In this document: positions 25,391-32,990 of the stretch, one piece after another | Numbering within the stretch: the first letter of the stretch is position 1 | How the letters are laid out: the number at the start of each line of letters is the position of its first letter | NCBI RefSeq assembly: GCF_008629655.1 | Contig: NZ_VWSG01000001.1 | Span: 124,001-188,000 of the forward strand | Reading direction: 5' to 3' | DNA length: 64,000 nt | DNA from: Paenimyroides baculatum | Lineage (GTDB): Bacteria; Bacteroidota; Bacteroidia; Flavobacteriales; Flavobacteriaceae | Notes under the pieces: model-generated | Database searches by the model: none | What the model was told of the DNA's origin: nothing | The model's input: only the letters and a program-made list of their open reading frames with translations | Translations under genes and position numbers: made by a program

Positions 25391-25900
25391 CTAAAACTTT
25401 AAATGGGGCAAATAGCGTTCTTTAATAATGTTTAAATGATGAATATTGTGACCTACAATGAGCTTTCCAATGGTTTCTACCGATAATTCATTGCTATTTG
25501 CTTTTCCTTTTTGTGCTAATTGTTCTGAAGTCAGCTTACTAAAAAAGACAAGAGAAAGCAATCTGTTTAAATGAAATTCCTCAATAAGTGTAGATAATTC
25601 TTGTTGATTTGCTGTCCCGTTTTCAGCATAATTTTCTTCATCAAAACCAACGAGTTCAGTTTGATCTTTCCTTGCAAAACGTAATGCTCTGTAATGAAAT
25701 ATTTTCTCTACATCGGTTAAATGCTCCAATAAAGTTTTCAATGTCCATTTTCCTTCCGCATAAGCAAAATTGCTTTGTTCTTCGGTTAATGATTGATAAA
25801 TTTCTAATGTTTGGTTACACACGATTTTCATTTCTTCTAACCAGTTTTCAGAAGGAATCAAATTTAAGTATCGCTGTATATATTTTTCAAATTCAGTCAT
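25391..25900 (-). CDS. DinB-like four-helix protein
   Basis: 169 residues, all helical. The family's metal-site histidines can be seen: one in KTLLEHLTDVEKIFHYRA (about residue 57) and the pair in VGHNIHHLNIIKERYLP near the C-terminus. DinB/YfiT-like proteins are putative metal-dependent transferases or hydrolases, in some bacteria linked to bacillithiol chemistry. Substrate unknown. The gene is leftward and separated from the divergent pirin gene by 83 bases. Confidence 0.85.
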   Translation of the reverse strand: MTEFEKYIQRYLNLIPSENWLEEMKIVCNQTLEIYQSLTEEQSNFAYAEGKWTLKTLLEHLTDVEKIFHYRALRFARKDQTELVGFDEENYAENGTANQQELSTLIEEFHLNRLLSLVFFSKLTSEQLAQKGKANSNELSVETIGKLIVGHNIHHLNIIKERYLPHLKF

Positions 25901-25983
25901 ATTTCGTAATTTTAAACTTAATGTAAATTAACGATGTTTCCTGATGTTTTTTATATCTTTAGAAACATTAATTAGTGAAACTT

Positions 25984-26871
25984 ATGTCGAATATAGATTT
26001 TATTTTTGAGGAAAAAGCTGCCGATATCGGTAATTTTTTGGTAGGTAGGTTGTTGCCTTTTAGACAGAAACGCAATATCGGCCCGTTTGTTTTTATCGAT
26101 CACATGGGACCGGCACACATGACAGCAGACGAAAATTTAGATGTGAGCCCGCATCCGCACATTGGTTTATCAACTTTGACTTTTTTGTTTGAAGGTGCCG
26201 TAGCACATAAAGACAGTTTGGGTAACGATATTGTTATTAAACCTGGAGCTGTAAATTGGATGACTGCCGGAAAAGGTGTGGTTCATTCTGAAAGAACGCC
26301 CGATTATTTAAGAACGGTTGATAAAACCATGCATGGTTTACAAATTTGGATTGCTTTGCCTAAGCATTTGGAAAATATGGAACCGAATTTTGTACATATT
26401 GAAGCAAAGGATTTACCGGTTTGGCAAGAAGATAATTTAGATTTTAAACTGATTGCGGGCGAGTTTGAAGATAAAAAATCGGGAGTTCCTGTGTACAGTA
26501 GGCTGTATATGATTGAAATTAAAGCTAACGAAACCCAAACTGTTCATTTGAAAGACCGACTGTATGGCGAAAGTGGATTGTATATTTTAGAAGGAAGCAT
26601 TAAGCACCAAGATACAGAATTTGGAGAAAAGCAGATTTTAATTACAAAAGATGCCCATTTGTGCGAATTTGAAATATCGGCAGGTTCAACCGTTTATTTG
26701 TTCGGGGGAGAACCTTTTCCTGAAGAACGCTTTATTTATTGGAATTTTGTATCATCGTCTCGTGAAACAATTGAAGAAGCCAAACTAAAATGGCAGGCAC
26801 ATGAATTTCCGAAAGTTCCTGGCGAAACCGATTTTGTTCCGTTACCTGTAGATTCGTTTAAGAAAAGTTAA
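25984..26871 (+). CDS. Pirin family protein
   Basis: 295 residues from ATG 25984; the longer frame starts with GTG 25975. Two cupin domains: the N-terminal one has the metal ligands in VSPHPHIGLSTLTFLFEG plus the downstream Glu/His in VHSERTP, and the C-terminal one lacks them, as in other pirins. NIGPFVFIDHMGP is a family signature. Bacterial pirins have been described as quercetin-dioxygenase-like enzymes or redox regulators. It is followed after 2 bases by an OsmC gene, and the two recur together in flavobacteria, which suggests a common oxidative-stress transcript. Confidence 0.92.
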   Translation: MSNIDFIFEEKAADIGNFLVGRLLPFRQKRNIGPFVFIDHMGPAHMTADENLDVSPHPHIGLSTLTFLFEGAVAHKDSLGNDIVIKPGAVNWMTAGKGVVHSERTPDYLRTVDKTMHGLQIWIALPKHLENMEPNFVHIEAKDLPVWQEDNLDFKLIAGEFEDKKSGVPVYSRLYMIEIKANETQTVHLKDRLYGESGLYILEGSIKHQDTEFGEKQILITKDAHLCEFEISAGSTVYLFGGEPFPEERFIYWNFVSSSRETIEEAKLKWQAHEFPKVPGETDFVPLPVDSFKKS

Positions 26872-26873
26872 CA

Positions 26874-27257
26874 ATGGAAAAAGTTACAGCAAAGATTGGC
26901 GCAGAAAATTATAAAACGGTTGTTACTTCAGCAACTTCAGAATTTATAACCGATATGCCAATCGACGAAGGTGGTCAAAATCTGGGTCCGAAACCAAAAG
27001 AATTACTTGCCGCAGCTTTGGCAGGTTGTGTTGCAATGACCGTGAAAATGTACGCTAACCGAAGCAAATGGTCGTTAGAAGATGTTTTTGTAGATGTAGA
27101 AATTGATACCGAAACAACTCCGGGAACCACCATTTTTACAAAGAAGGTTTCGTTTACAGGTAATTTAACCGAAGAACTAACGCAACGATTACACGTAATT
27201 GCGCAGAAATGTCCGATAAATAAGATACTCCAGAATCCCATAGTGGTGAAATCATAA
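26874..27257 (+). CDS. OsmC family peroxide-responsive protein
   Basis: 127 residues. The two redox cysteines are in AALAGCVAMTVKMYANR (Cys51) and QKCPINKIL (Cys near residue 114). OsmC/Ohr-like proteins reduce organic hydroperoxides with thiols. The protein belongs to the shorter OsmC branch (YhfA-like). It follows pirin by 2 bases and ends before a terminator. A second OsmC-type gene is at 43914-44360. Confidence 0.9.
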   Translation: MEKVTAKIGAENYKTVVTSATSEFITDMPIDEGGQNLGPKPKELLAAALAGCVAMTVKMYANRSKWSLEDVFVDVEIDTETTPGTTIFTKKVSFTGNLTEELTQRLHVIAQKCPINKILQNPIVVKS

Positions 27258-27258
27258 C

Positions 27259-27288
27259 AAAAACGCTCCGATTTTTCGGGGCGTTTTT
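27259..27288 (+). terminator. Terminator after pirin-OsmC genes
   Basis: AAAAACGC-TCCG stem with one T-G pair, loop ATTTTT, then GCGTTTTT and a T-run. Confidence 0.8.
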
Positions 27289-27317
27289 ATTTTTAAAAAT
27301 CTACCAAAAAAATAAAC

Positions 27318-27325
27318 TATATTTG
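27318..27325 (+). promoter_or_regulatory. -7 box of lepA
   Basis: TATATTTG matches TAnnTTTG, with the following C also usual. Transcription would start near 27333, giving lepA a leader of about 130 bases that includes the repeat at 27348-27433. Confidence 0.5.
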
Positions 27326-27347
27326 CACTTTGTAGCCTTTGGAAACT

Positions 27348-27433
27348 GCGTGAGGGATAGAAGCGAAAAGCCCGCAAGAATGAGGACTTGAAGCGCATAG
27401 CCCGACGAAGGAGGAACGACGAGAGGCACGCCC
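27348..27433 (+). repeat. GC-richer dispersed repeat in the lepA leader
   Basis: From GCGTGAGGGATAGAAGCGAA to AGAGGCACGCCC. The stretch is clearly more GC-rich than its surroundings and has the flavobacterial repeat pattern 'GCGTGAGGGATAGAAGC ... AGCCCGAC ... GGCACGCCC' that I recall from intergenic regions of other genomes. The ends can pair (GCGTG with CACGC). A long in-frame extension of lepA reads through it from ATG 27388, giving an Arg-rich peptide of 26 residues that is unlike any LepA N-terminus. Confidence 0.6.
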
Positions 27434-27465
27434 AAAGAACAATTTATTTTTTACAATTTACATCA

Positions 27466-29262
27466 ATGAAAAATATTAGAAACTTCTGTATTATAGCCCA
27501 TATTGACCACGGTAAAAGTACCTTGGCGGATCGATTATTGGGTGCCACACAAACTGTGACAGCTCGCGAAGAAAAAGCGCAATTGCTTGATAATATGGAT
27601 CTTGAAAGAGAACGTGGTATCACAATTAAAAGTCACGCCATTCAAATGGAATATAAATACAAAGGCGAAGATTATATCTTGAATTTGATTGATACTCCGG
27701 GACACGTAGATTTTTCGTACGAAGTTTCTCGATCAATCGCTGCCTGTGAAGGTGCTTTGTTGATTGTTGATGCGGCACAAAGTATTCAGGCACAGACAAT
27801 TTCGAACCTTTATTTGGCGTTAGAGAATGATTTAGAGATTATTCCGGTGTTGAATAAAGTTGATTTACCTTCTGCAAATCCTGAAGAAGTAAGCGATGAC
27901 ATCATTGATTTATTGGGTTGCAAGTTAGAAGACATTATTCACGCATCTGGTAAAACTGGCTTTGGTGTCGAAAATATTTTGGCTGCCATTATAGATAAAA
28001 TTCCTGCACCAAAAGGTAATGTAGAAGAGCCTTTACAGGCCTTGATTTTTGATTCGCACTACAATCCTTTCCGTGGAATTGAAGTTATTTTCCGTGTATT
28101 GAACGGACAAATTAAAAAAGGTCAGAAGATCAAATTTATGGCTACCGGGAATGAATATTATGCGGATGAGGTTGGTACTTTGAAATTAAATCAAGTGCCT
28201 AAAAACGTGATTTCGGCAGGTGATGTTGGTTATTTGATTTCGGGAATTAAAGAAGCAAAAGAAGTAAAAGTAGGTGATACAATTACCGATGCTGCTGTTC
28301 CTACAACCAACATGATTTCTGGTTTCGAAGATGTAAAACCAATGGTTTTTGCCGGAATTTATCCAGTTGACACGGAAGATTATGAAGATCTACGTGCATC
28401 GATGGAAAAATTACAGTTGAACGATGCTTCGTTGGTTTTTCAGGCAGAAAGTTCGGCGGCTTTAGGTTTTGGTTTCCGTTGTGGATTCTTGGGAATGCTG
28501 CACATGGAAATTATCCAGGAACGTTTAGAACGGGAGTTTAATATGACCGTAATTACAACGGTTCCCAACGTTTCGTACTTGGCTTATACTAAAAAAGAAC
28601 CTGATACGCCTTTAGTTGTTAATAACCCTTCTGATTTACCGGAACCATCGAAATTAGACCGTGTAGAAGAACCTTATATTAAAGCAACCATTATTACAAA
28701 ATCAGATTTTGTTGGAAACGTAATGAGTCTTTGTATTGAGAAACGTGGAGTTATTACCAATCAAACATATTTAACTGAAAGTCGTGTTGAATTAAATTTT
28801 GATATGCCTTTGGCAGAAATCGTTTTTGATTTTTACGATCGTTTAAAAACCGTTTCTAAAGGATATGCTTCTTTTGATTACCATCCAATTGGTTTACGAG
28901 CGTCAAAATTGGTTCGTTTAGATGTTTTATTGAACGCACAACCGGTTGATGCGCTTTCGGCGTTAATTCACGAAAGCAGTGCGTACCACATTGGTAAAAA
29001 AATGTGCGAAAAGTTAAAAGAATTAATACCAAGACAACAGTTCGATATTCCTATTCAGGCAGCAATTGGTGCAAAGGTAATTGCGCGTGAAACCATTAAA
29101 GCGTTGCGTAAAGACGTTACTGCAAAATGTTACGGTGGAGATATTTCTCGTAAACGTAAGTTATTAGAGAAACAGAAAAAAGGTAAAAAACGCATGCGTC
29201 AGGTAGGTAATGTTGAGATTCCTCAAGAAGCATTTATGGCTGTTTTAAAATTGAATGATTAA
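27466..29262 (+). CDS. lepA: Elongation factor 4 (LepA)
   Basis: 598 residues from ATG 27466, the usual length. The protein starts [20 protein letters not shown] with the P-loop, followed by [12 protein letters not shown] (switch I), [18 protein letters not shown] and the LepA-specific C-terminal domain ending near [20 protein letters not shown]. It is a ribosomal GTPase that acts on stalled or back-translocated complexes. The in-frame ATG at 27388 would add an Arg-rich 26-residue extension coded by a dispersed repeat and is rejected. Confidence 0.97.
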   Translation: MKNIRNFCIIAHIDHGKSTLADRLLGATQTVTAREEKAQLLDNMDLERERGITIKSHAIQMEYKYKGEDYILNLIDTPGHVDFSYEVSRSIAACEGALLIVDAAQSIQAQTISNLYLALENDLEIIPVLNKVDLPSANPEEVSDDIIDLLGCKLEDIIHASGKTGFGVENILAAIIDKIPAPKGNVEEPLQALIFDSHYNPFRGIEVIFRVLNGQIKKGQKIKFMATGNEYYADEVGTLKLNQVPKNVISAGDVGYLISGIKEAKEVKVGDTITDAAVPTTNMISGFEDVKPMVFAGIYPVDTEDYEDLRASMEKLQLNDASLVFQAESSAALGFGFRCGFLGMLHMEIIQERLEREFNMTVITTVPNVSYLAYTKKEPDTPLVVNNPSDLPEPSKLDRVEEPYIKATIITKSDFVGNVMSLCIEKRGVITNQTYLTESRVELNFDMPLAEIVFDFYDRLKTVSKGYASFDYHPIGLRASKLVRLDVLLNAQPVDALSALIHESSAYHIGKKMCEKLKELIPRQQFDIPIQAAIGAKVIARETIKALRKDVTAKCYGGDISRKRKLLEKQKKGKKRMRQVGNVEIPQEAFMAVLKLND

Positions 29263-29285
29263 AAAGATTTTGATTTTTAGCTAAT

Positions 29286-29317
29286 AAAAAAACGCTTTCA
29301 ATTCGAAAGCGTTTTTT
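29286..29317. terminator. Bidirectional terminator between lepA and the fulvocin-type operon
   Basis: AAAAAACGCTTTC, loop AATT, complementary GAAAGCGTTTTTT; serves two converging transcripts. Confidence 0.85.
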
Positions 29318-29318
29318 A

Positions 29319-30173
29319 TTACATTTTAGCTAACTCTTTTTCAATAATATTTGGTAAGTAATTTTGAGTTAGTCTGTTAAAATTTGGATAACCAAAGTAG
29401 ACAATTTTACCTTGCTGATCTAAAACTAAAATTGTAGGTGCTGCATTAAAGTTTAGTTGTTTGAAAATTTCTTCATTCGTATATAATCTTTTCAACTTAA
29501 TTTCTGATTCTATCTGCTCAAATATATTTTCATTGTGTCGCTTACCTAAATTAATATTAACCACTCTAAAATCAACATTTTTATCTGATCTATACTGCTC
29601 TGCTAGCTCATGGAATTTAGCAATGCTTTCAGGACAATTAGCACAAGAGGTTGTCCAAAATTCAAATAAAATTAATTTCCCTTTAAATGAGTTTAAAGAA
29701 TATTTATTTCCTATTTTATCAATGAATCTAGCATTTACCATTTGAGTTAATTCGATTTTCTCTTTTTCATTTTCAACTGAATTATACCATACATATGCCG
29801 TTAAGACGAAACAAAAAGGTATAAAGAAATAAATTGCGTTCTTTTTGGAAATGCGGTTAATTGAAATTAAATAAATTAATATCGCAATTAATAGATAACC
29901 CCAAAAAAATGGCTCTCCAGTAAATCCTTCATCGTAAATTAGGTCGTAAATATATCCTCCACCATATAACAATAATATGGGTACGAAGATAATTAATAGA
30001 GTTATTTGTTTTGAAAATGGTGATTTACTTAATAAATAAAGTGATGAAAATAAGAGAAACAAATTTGTTAAAAATAACTGTATTATTTTAATTAAAAATG
30101 CTCCAGAAACAATCATCATAGTTAATACAATGATATTTAATAGTATAAATTGGATTTTTGAGAATTTCTTCAT
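29319..30173 (-). CDS. Membrane-anchored thioredoxin-fold protein (TlpA/redoxin-like)
   Basis: 284 residues. Four membrane helices (about 9-28, 32-48, 57-76 and 88-104, with a fifth near 113-130) precede a periplasmic thioredoxin-like domain (140-284). The active site is Cys177-A-N-Cys180 in FWTTSCANCPES, and the cis-Pro loop is AAPTILV. The domain belongs to the TlpA/ResA group that reduces or isomerises thiols in the envelope. Its 5' end overlaps the DUF1573 gene by 4 bases; with the Cys-rich fulvocin-like protein upstream it forms a three-gene operon. It probably sets disulfides in that peptide; this is inferred from context. Confidence 0.8.
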   Translation of the reverse strand: MKKFSKIQFILLNIIVLTMMIVSGAFLIKIIQLFLTNLFLLFSSLYLLSKSPFSKQITLLIIFVPILLLYGGGYIYDLIYDEGFTGEPFFWGYLLIAILIYLISINRISKKNAIYFFIPFCFVLTAYVWYNSVENEKEKIELTQMVNARFIDKIGNKYSLNSFKGKLILFEFWTTSCANCPESIAKFHELAEQYRSDKNVDFRVVNINLGKRHNENIFEQIESEIKLKRLYTNEEIFKQLNFNAAPTILVLDQQGKIVYFGYPNFNRLTQNYLPNIIEKELAKM

Positions 30174-30547
30174 TCAACTTTAGCATTAATAATAATCTCA
30201 TGAAAACGTTGTGGACTATTTGTTTCTAAAACAATTGCTTTTGATGTATGTCCTTTATCTCCATTAAAGTCTGCAATAAAATCAAAATCTAAACGTGTTT
30301 TACTATTTGGTTTAACAATACTGTCCTTAATAGTAATTGAAGTACATCCACAACTTGATGAAGCTTTTTTTATAATTAAGTTTTCTTTCATCAAATTTGT
30401 AATTTCTATATTAGAATGAACTGTATCATTTGATGATACAGTTCCTAAATCAACTTCTTTTAGCAATAAAACACTTTCTTTGTTTTTAGTACAACTAAAA
30501 ATACTAATAATTGCAAACGATATTAAAATGATTTTAAAAAAAGTCAT
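30170..30547 (-). CDS. DUF1573 lipoprotein
   Basis: 125 residues. Lipoprotein signal to Cys19 (ISIFSC-T). The rest is one Ig-like beta domain of the DUF1573 family, with the family pattern LGTV..ND.V...IEITN, KASSSCGCTS and the final strand HEIIINAKVE. Such domains are common surface or periplasmic proteins in Bacteroidota and resemble the abnormal-spindle (ASPM/HYDIN) fold. It lies 21 bases after the fulvocin-like gene and overlaps the thioredoxin-fold gene, thus the middle gene of the operon. Confidence 0.85.
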   Translation of the reverse strand: MTFFKIILISFAIISIFSCTKNKESVLLLKEVDLGTVSSNDTVHSNIEITNLMKENLIIKKASSSCGCTSITIKDSIVKPNSKTRLDFDFIADFNGDKGHTSKAIVLETNSPQRFHEIIINAKVE

Positions 30548-30568
30548 GTGAATTATTTAATTTATTTA

Positions 30569-31189
30569 CTATTTTTCTCTGTATTCACAAGGCCACCACC
30601 ATAAAAAACCGCAACCACTATTTGTACTAGTACTTGACGAACATGTTACTGAACAATCAACATCAAACATAGAGTCACCGTTACAATTACAACTTTTCAA
30701 AGAGCCAGATACCAAACCTATAGAACTATAATAAAAATCTAATTTACCTTGTTGTCCCCCATCTGCTATAGACGACCAAGTTCCTTTTGCAGCCATGTTG
30801 GTTAATGTTCCAAAATAATAATATGCTTGAATTGGCTCAAAAACAGAAATTTTAGTATTATCATACTTAGTTTTCAAAACTTGATTTTCGGAAGAGTTTT
30901 CTTGAAAAGAAGAGCTGTTTAAATCTGATTTAAGTTCATTTATGAAATTTACTTGTTGAACGGTTAAATCTTCATGTGCTAAAATATAATCTATTCTCTC
31001 ATCCCACATAAAATATTTTTCTTCAGGGGTTAATAATTGATAAGCAGCTTTTGTAACCTCTGTACTTTTTGATTGTAATACAAATTGAACTTTTTCTTCA
31101 TCAATATTTGAAGCGTTGTCTTCATTTGAACAAGAAATAAAGAAGTTAGACAGTAATAAACTGCACATAATTAAAAATGATTTTTTCAT
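30569..31189 (-). CDS. Fulvocin C-related Cys-rich lipoprotein (bacteriocin-like)
   Basis: 206 residues. A lipoprotein signal ends at Cys20 (FFISC-S). Residues 30-115 are helical and contain LTPEEKYFMWDERIDYIL, the conserved part of proteins that databases call 'bacteriocin fulvocin C-related'. The C-terminal 44 residues hold six cysteines (167, 169, 179, 183, 193, 201) and an aromatic run GFLWWWPCEY; the mature bacteriocin fulvocin C of Myxococcus is a similarly sized Cys-rich peptide. The likely product is a surface-anchored precursor that releases or displays a disulfide-rich peptide. It is the first gene of an operon with a DUF1573 lipoprotein and a thioredoxin-fold protein. Antibacterial activity is unproven; no separate immunity gene is evident. 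Confidence 0.75.
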   Translation of the reverse strand: MKKSFLIMCSLLLSNFFISCSNEDNASNIDEEKVQFVLQSKSTEVTKAAYQLLTPEEKYFMWDERIDYILAHEDLTVQQVNFINELKSDLNSSSFQENSSENQVLKTKYDNTKISVFEPIQAYYYFGTLTNMAAKGTWSSIADGGQQGKLDFYYSSIGLVSGSLKSCNCNGDSMFDVDCSVTCSSSTSTNSGCGFLWWWPCEYREK

Positions 31190-31218
31190 ACTTGTTAAAT
31201 ATTTAAGTTAATATTTAA

Positions 31219-31255
31219 CAAGTATAATATAATATAATATAATATAATATCCAAA
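31219..31255 (-). promoter_or_regulatory. Promoter region of the fulvocin-like operon with a pentanucleotide microsatellite
   Basis: On the minus strand a -33 TTTG (31252-31255) is followed by 25 bases of TATAT/TTATA repeats and then TATACTTG (31219-31226), one mismatch from TAnnTTTG. The (ATAAT)n tract on the plus strand has about five units (31225-31250). A 25-base spacer is long; loss of one unit gives 20, the usual distance. This arrangement could switch the operon by slipped-strand mispairing. Confidence 0.5.
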
Positions 31256-31256
31256 T

Positions 31257-31287
31257 AAAAAACGCATCAAGAAATTGATGCGTTTTT
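31257..31287 (-). terminator. Terminator after the YceI gene
   Basis: AAAAAACGCATCAA, loop GAAA, complementary TTGATGCGTTTTT; located between YceI and the fulvocin-like operon promoter. Confidence 0.85.
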
Positions 31288-31323
31288 CGGTTGTTTGTTG
31301 TTAACTTACTTATTATGAAAAAA

Positions 31324-31896
31324 TTATTTTGCTTTTGTAAATTCTAAATTAACAATGAATTTTACGTCTTTTGCAATACCCATACCAGTTGGGTCATAGT
31401 TTATGTTAAATGCTGTTCTGTCGATTGTTGTAGTAGCCTGAAAACCTACTTTTTGATTACCTTGTCCGTCGTCTTTCAATAAACCTCCGTAAACCAATGT
31501 AAAAGTAACCGGTTTGGTAACATCTTTAATCGTTAAGTTTCCGTTTAACTTGTAGTTTTTACCATCTTTTTTAATAGATGTAGAAACAAATTTAATGTCG
31601 TTATACTTTGCAGTGTCAAAAAAATCAGCTGAGCGTAAATGGTTGTCACGCGCATCGATTCCTGTATTTATTGAATTTGCATCAATAGTAAAGTTAAATT
31701 TTGCAGAAGTAATATCTTCATTCGTTAATTCTAACGAACCTTGGTACTTGTCCATTTTACCATCTACAAACGAGATTCCCATGTGACCAACCGAAAAGTT
31801 TAAGAACGAATGGTACGAATCTACATTATATTTTGTCTGTGCAAATGATGCTACAGAGAATAACGTTGCAACAAAAAATAGGGCTATCTTTTTCAT
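31324..31896 (-). CDS. YceI family periplasmic lipid-binding protein
   Basis: 190 residues. Signal peptide 1-19 (SFAQ). The family signatures are visible: YNVDSYHSFLNFSVGHMG (22-39), then GIDARDNHLRSADFFDTAKY, the strand motif LTIKDVTKPVTFTLVYGG and IDRTAFNINYDPTGMG. YceI proteins are lipocalin-like beta-barrels that bind polyisoprenoids. Single gene, monocistronic. Confidence 0.93.
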   Translation of the reverse strand: MKKIALFFVATLFSVASFAQTKYNVDSYHSFLNFSVGHMGISFVDGKMDKYQGSLELTNEDITSAKFNFTIDANSINTGIDARDNHLRSADFFDTAKYNDIKFVSTSIKKDGKNYKLNGNLTIKDVTKPVTFTLVYGGLLKDDGQGNQKVGFQATTTIDRTAFNINYDPTGMGIAKDVKFIVNLEFTKAK

Positions 31897-31970
31897 TATT
31901 TACTTTTTTAAGTTTGATAATACAAATTTAGAGTAGTAAATACAGATAACCGTTAACCTAGATTAAGAAA

Positions 31971-32990
31971 TTATTTTTTGGATTTCCAGATGAATCCGTC
32001 TAAAACATAATGGGTTAATTGAGGTAGTGTTAAAAGAGGAATCCATATAAAATGCAAGTTATCCGATATGTAGAATTTCGGAAAGTGAAAATGTTCTTCC
32101 CAAACAGTTAGTTCCCAAATTAATTCTTCTAAAAATGCCAACCCTAATAAAATCAGCAGAAATATAACCACTAAATATTTTGTTTGAAAAAGAGGCAGGT
32201 AGAAACTTCCCTTTTTATTGGGTTTGATTTCTTTAAAATAAACCAAAGCCATATAAGGAATGCCGTGTGAAACCACATTAAAAGCAGTAAAAATAAGTTC
32301 GTTGTTGTAATGCACAATTCCTAAATACCAAGAAATGTAAGTGCCTAAAATAAGTAGGTTTTTGGGAATGTTAAGTTGTTTTGTTTTAACGAAATCATAT
32401 ATCAACGAAACCAAATAAGCAATAAAAATAATTACAAAACAAATGAACAATATGTTGATTATCTGCGGTTGATTGCTCTGCAAAAATTCATTGCTTACAA
32501 ACCAGTTAAAATTTCGATCGGGATTTAAAAACCAAAACAACATGGGGAAAACGGTTGCATTATAAATAACAATTTTATCAAACAGCAGTTTAAATTTGTT
32601 TTTAGGTTCATTTTTACTGTACAATCTCATAAAACCATACTGTTGTCGTATAAAATGAAACACGGCAATATAAGCCAGAACACTCCAGAAAAATTCTTTA
32701 CTAACAATAAAAGCAGCCATGCTTAACAAAAGGCAAATACAAGGCGTAATTGTAAAAAGTTTCATGTGTTTGGATACTTCGGTTTTGTTAAGATACGTTT
32801 TAAAAAACGATGCGTAAACGTGTGCAACATCAATAAAAACAATGAATACAAGCCATGTTAAGAACGAATAATTGTCTTGAATTACTGCTAATTTCTCATT
32901 AAAAAGCAATACAATTAATGCAATGAAAAACGGAGGCAGTAAAATAAAAACAATATCGGTTTGTTTTTTATGAATCCAGGGCTGTATCAT
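31971..32990 (-). CDS. Polytopic membrane protein at the end of the polyamine-type operon
   Basis: 339 residues with about nine membrane helices. Not a family I recognise by name. Histidines recur in membrane segments: DVAHVYASFF (about 54-63), VFHFIRQQYGFMRLY (110-124), NVVSHGIPYMALVYF and LTHYVLDGFIW near the C-terminus; such pairs could bind metal or heme. The N-terminus PWIHKKQTDIVFILLPPFF is conserved-looking. Its start overlaps the flavin oxidoreductase gene by 23 bases, so it is translationally coupled to the operon speD/DUF4178/DUF350/speE-like. It might carry out the membrane step of the pathway, such as desaturation or quinone reduction; this is only inference. Confidence 0.65.
   Translation of the reverse strand: MIQPWIHKKQTDIVFILLPPFFIALIVLLFNEKLAVIQDNYSFLTWLVFIVFIDVAHVYASFFKTYLNKTEVSKHMKLFTITPCICLLLSMAAFIVSKEFFWSVLAYIAVFHFIRQQYGFMRLYSKNEPKNKFKLLFDKIVIYNATVFPMLFWFLNPDRNFNWFVSNEFLQSNQPQIINILFICFVIIFIAYLVSLIYDFVKTKQLNIPKNLLILGTYISWYLGIVHYNNELIFTAFNVVSHGIPYMALVYFKEIKPNKKGSFYLPLFQTKYLVVIFLLILLGLAFLEELIWELTVWEEHFHFPKFYISDNLHFIWIPLLTLPQLTHYVLDGFIWKSKK

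Noticed and set aside
27388..27465. N-terminal extension of lepA
   Set aside because: Coded by a dispersed repeat, Arg-rich, unlike known LepA starts; the normal start is 27466.
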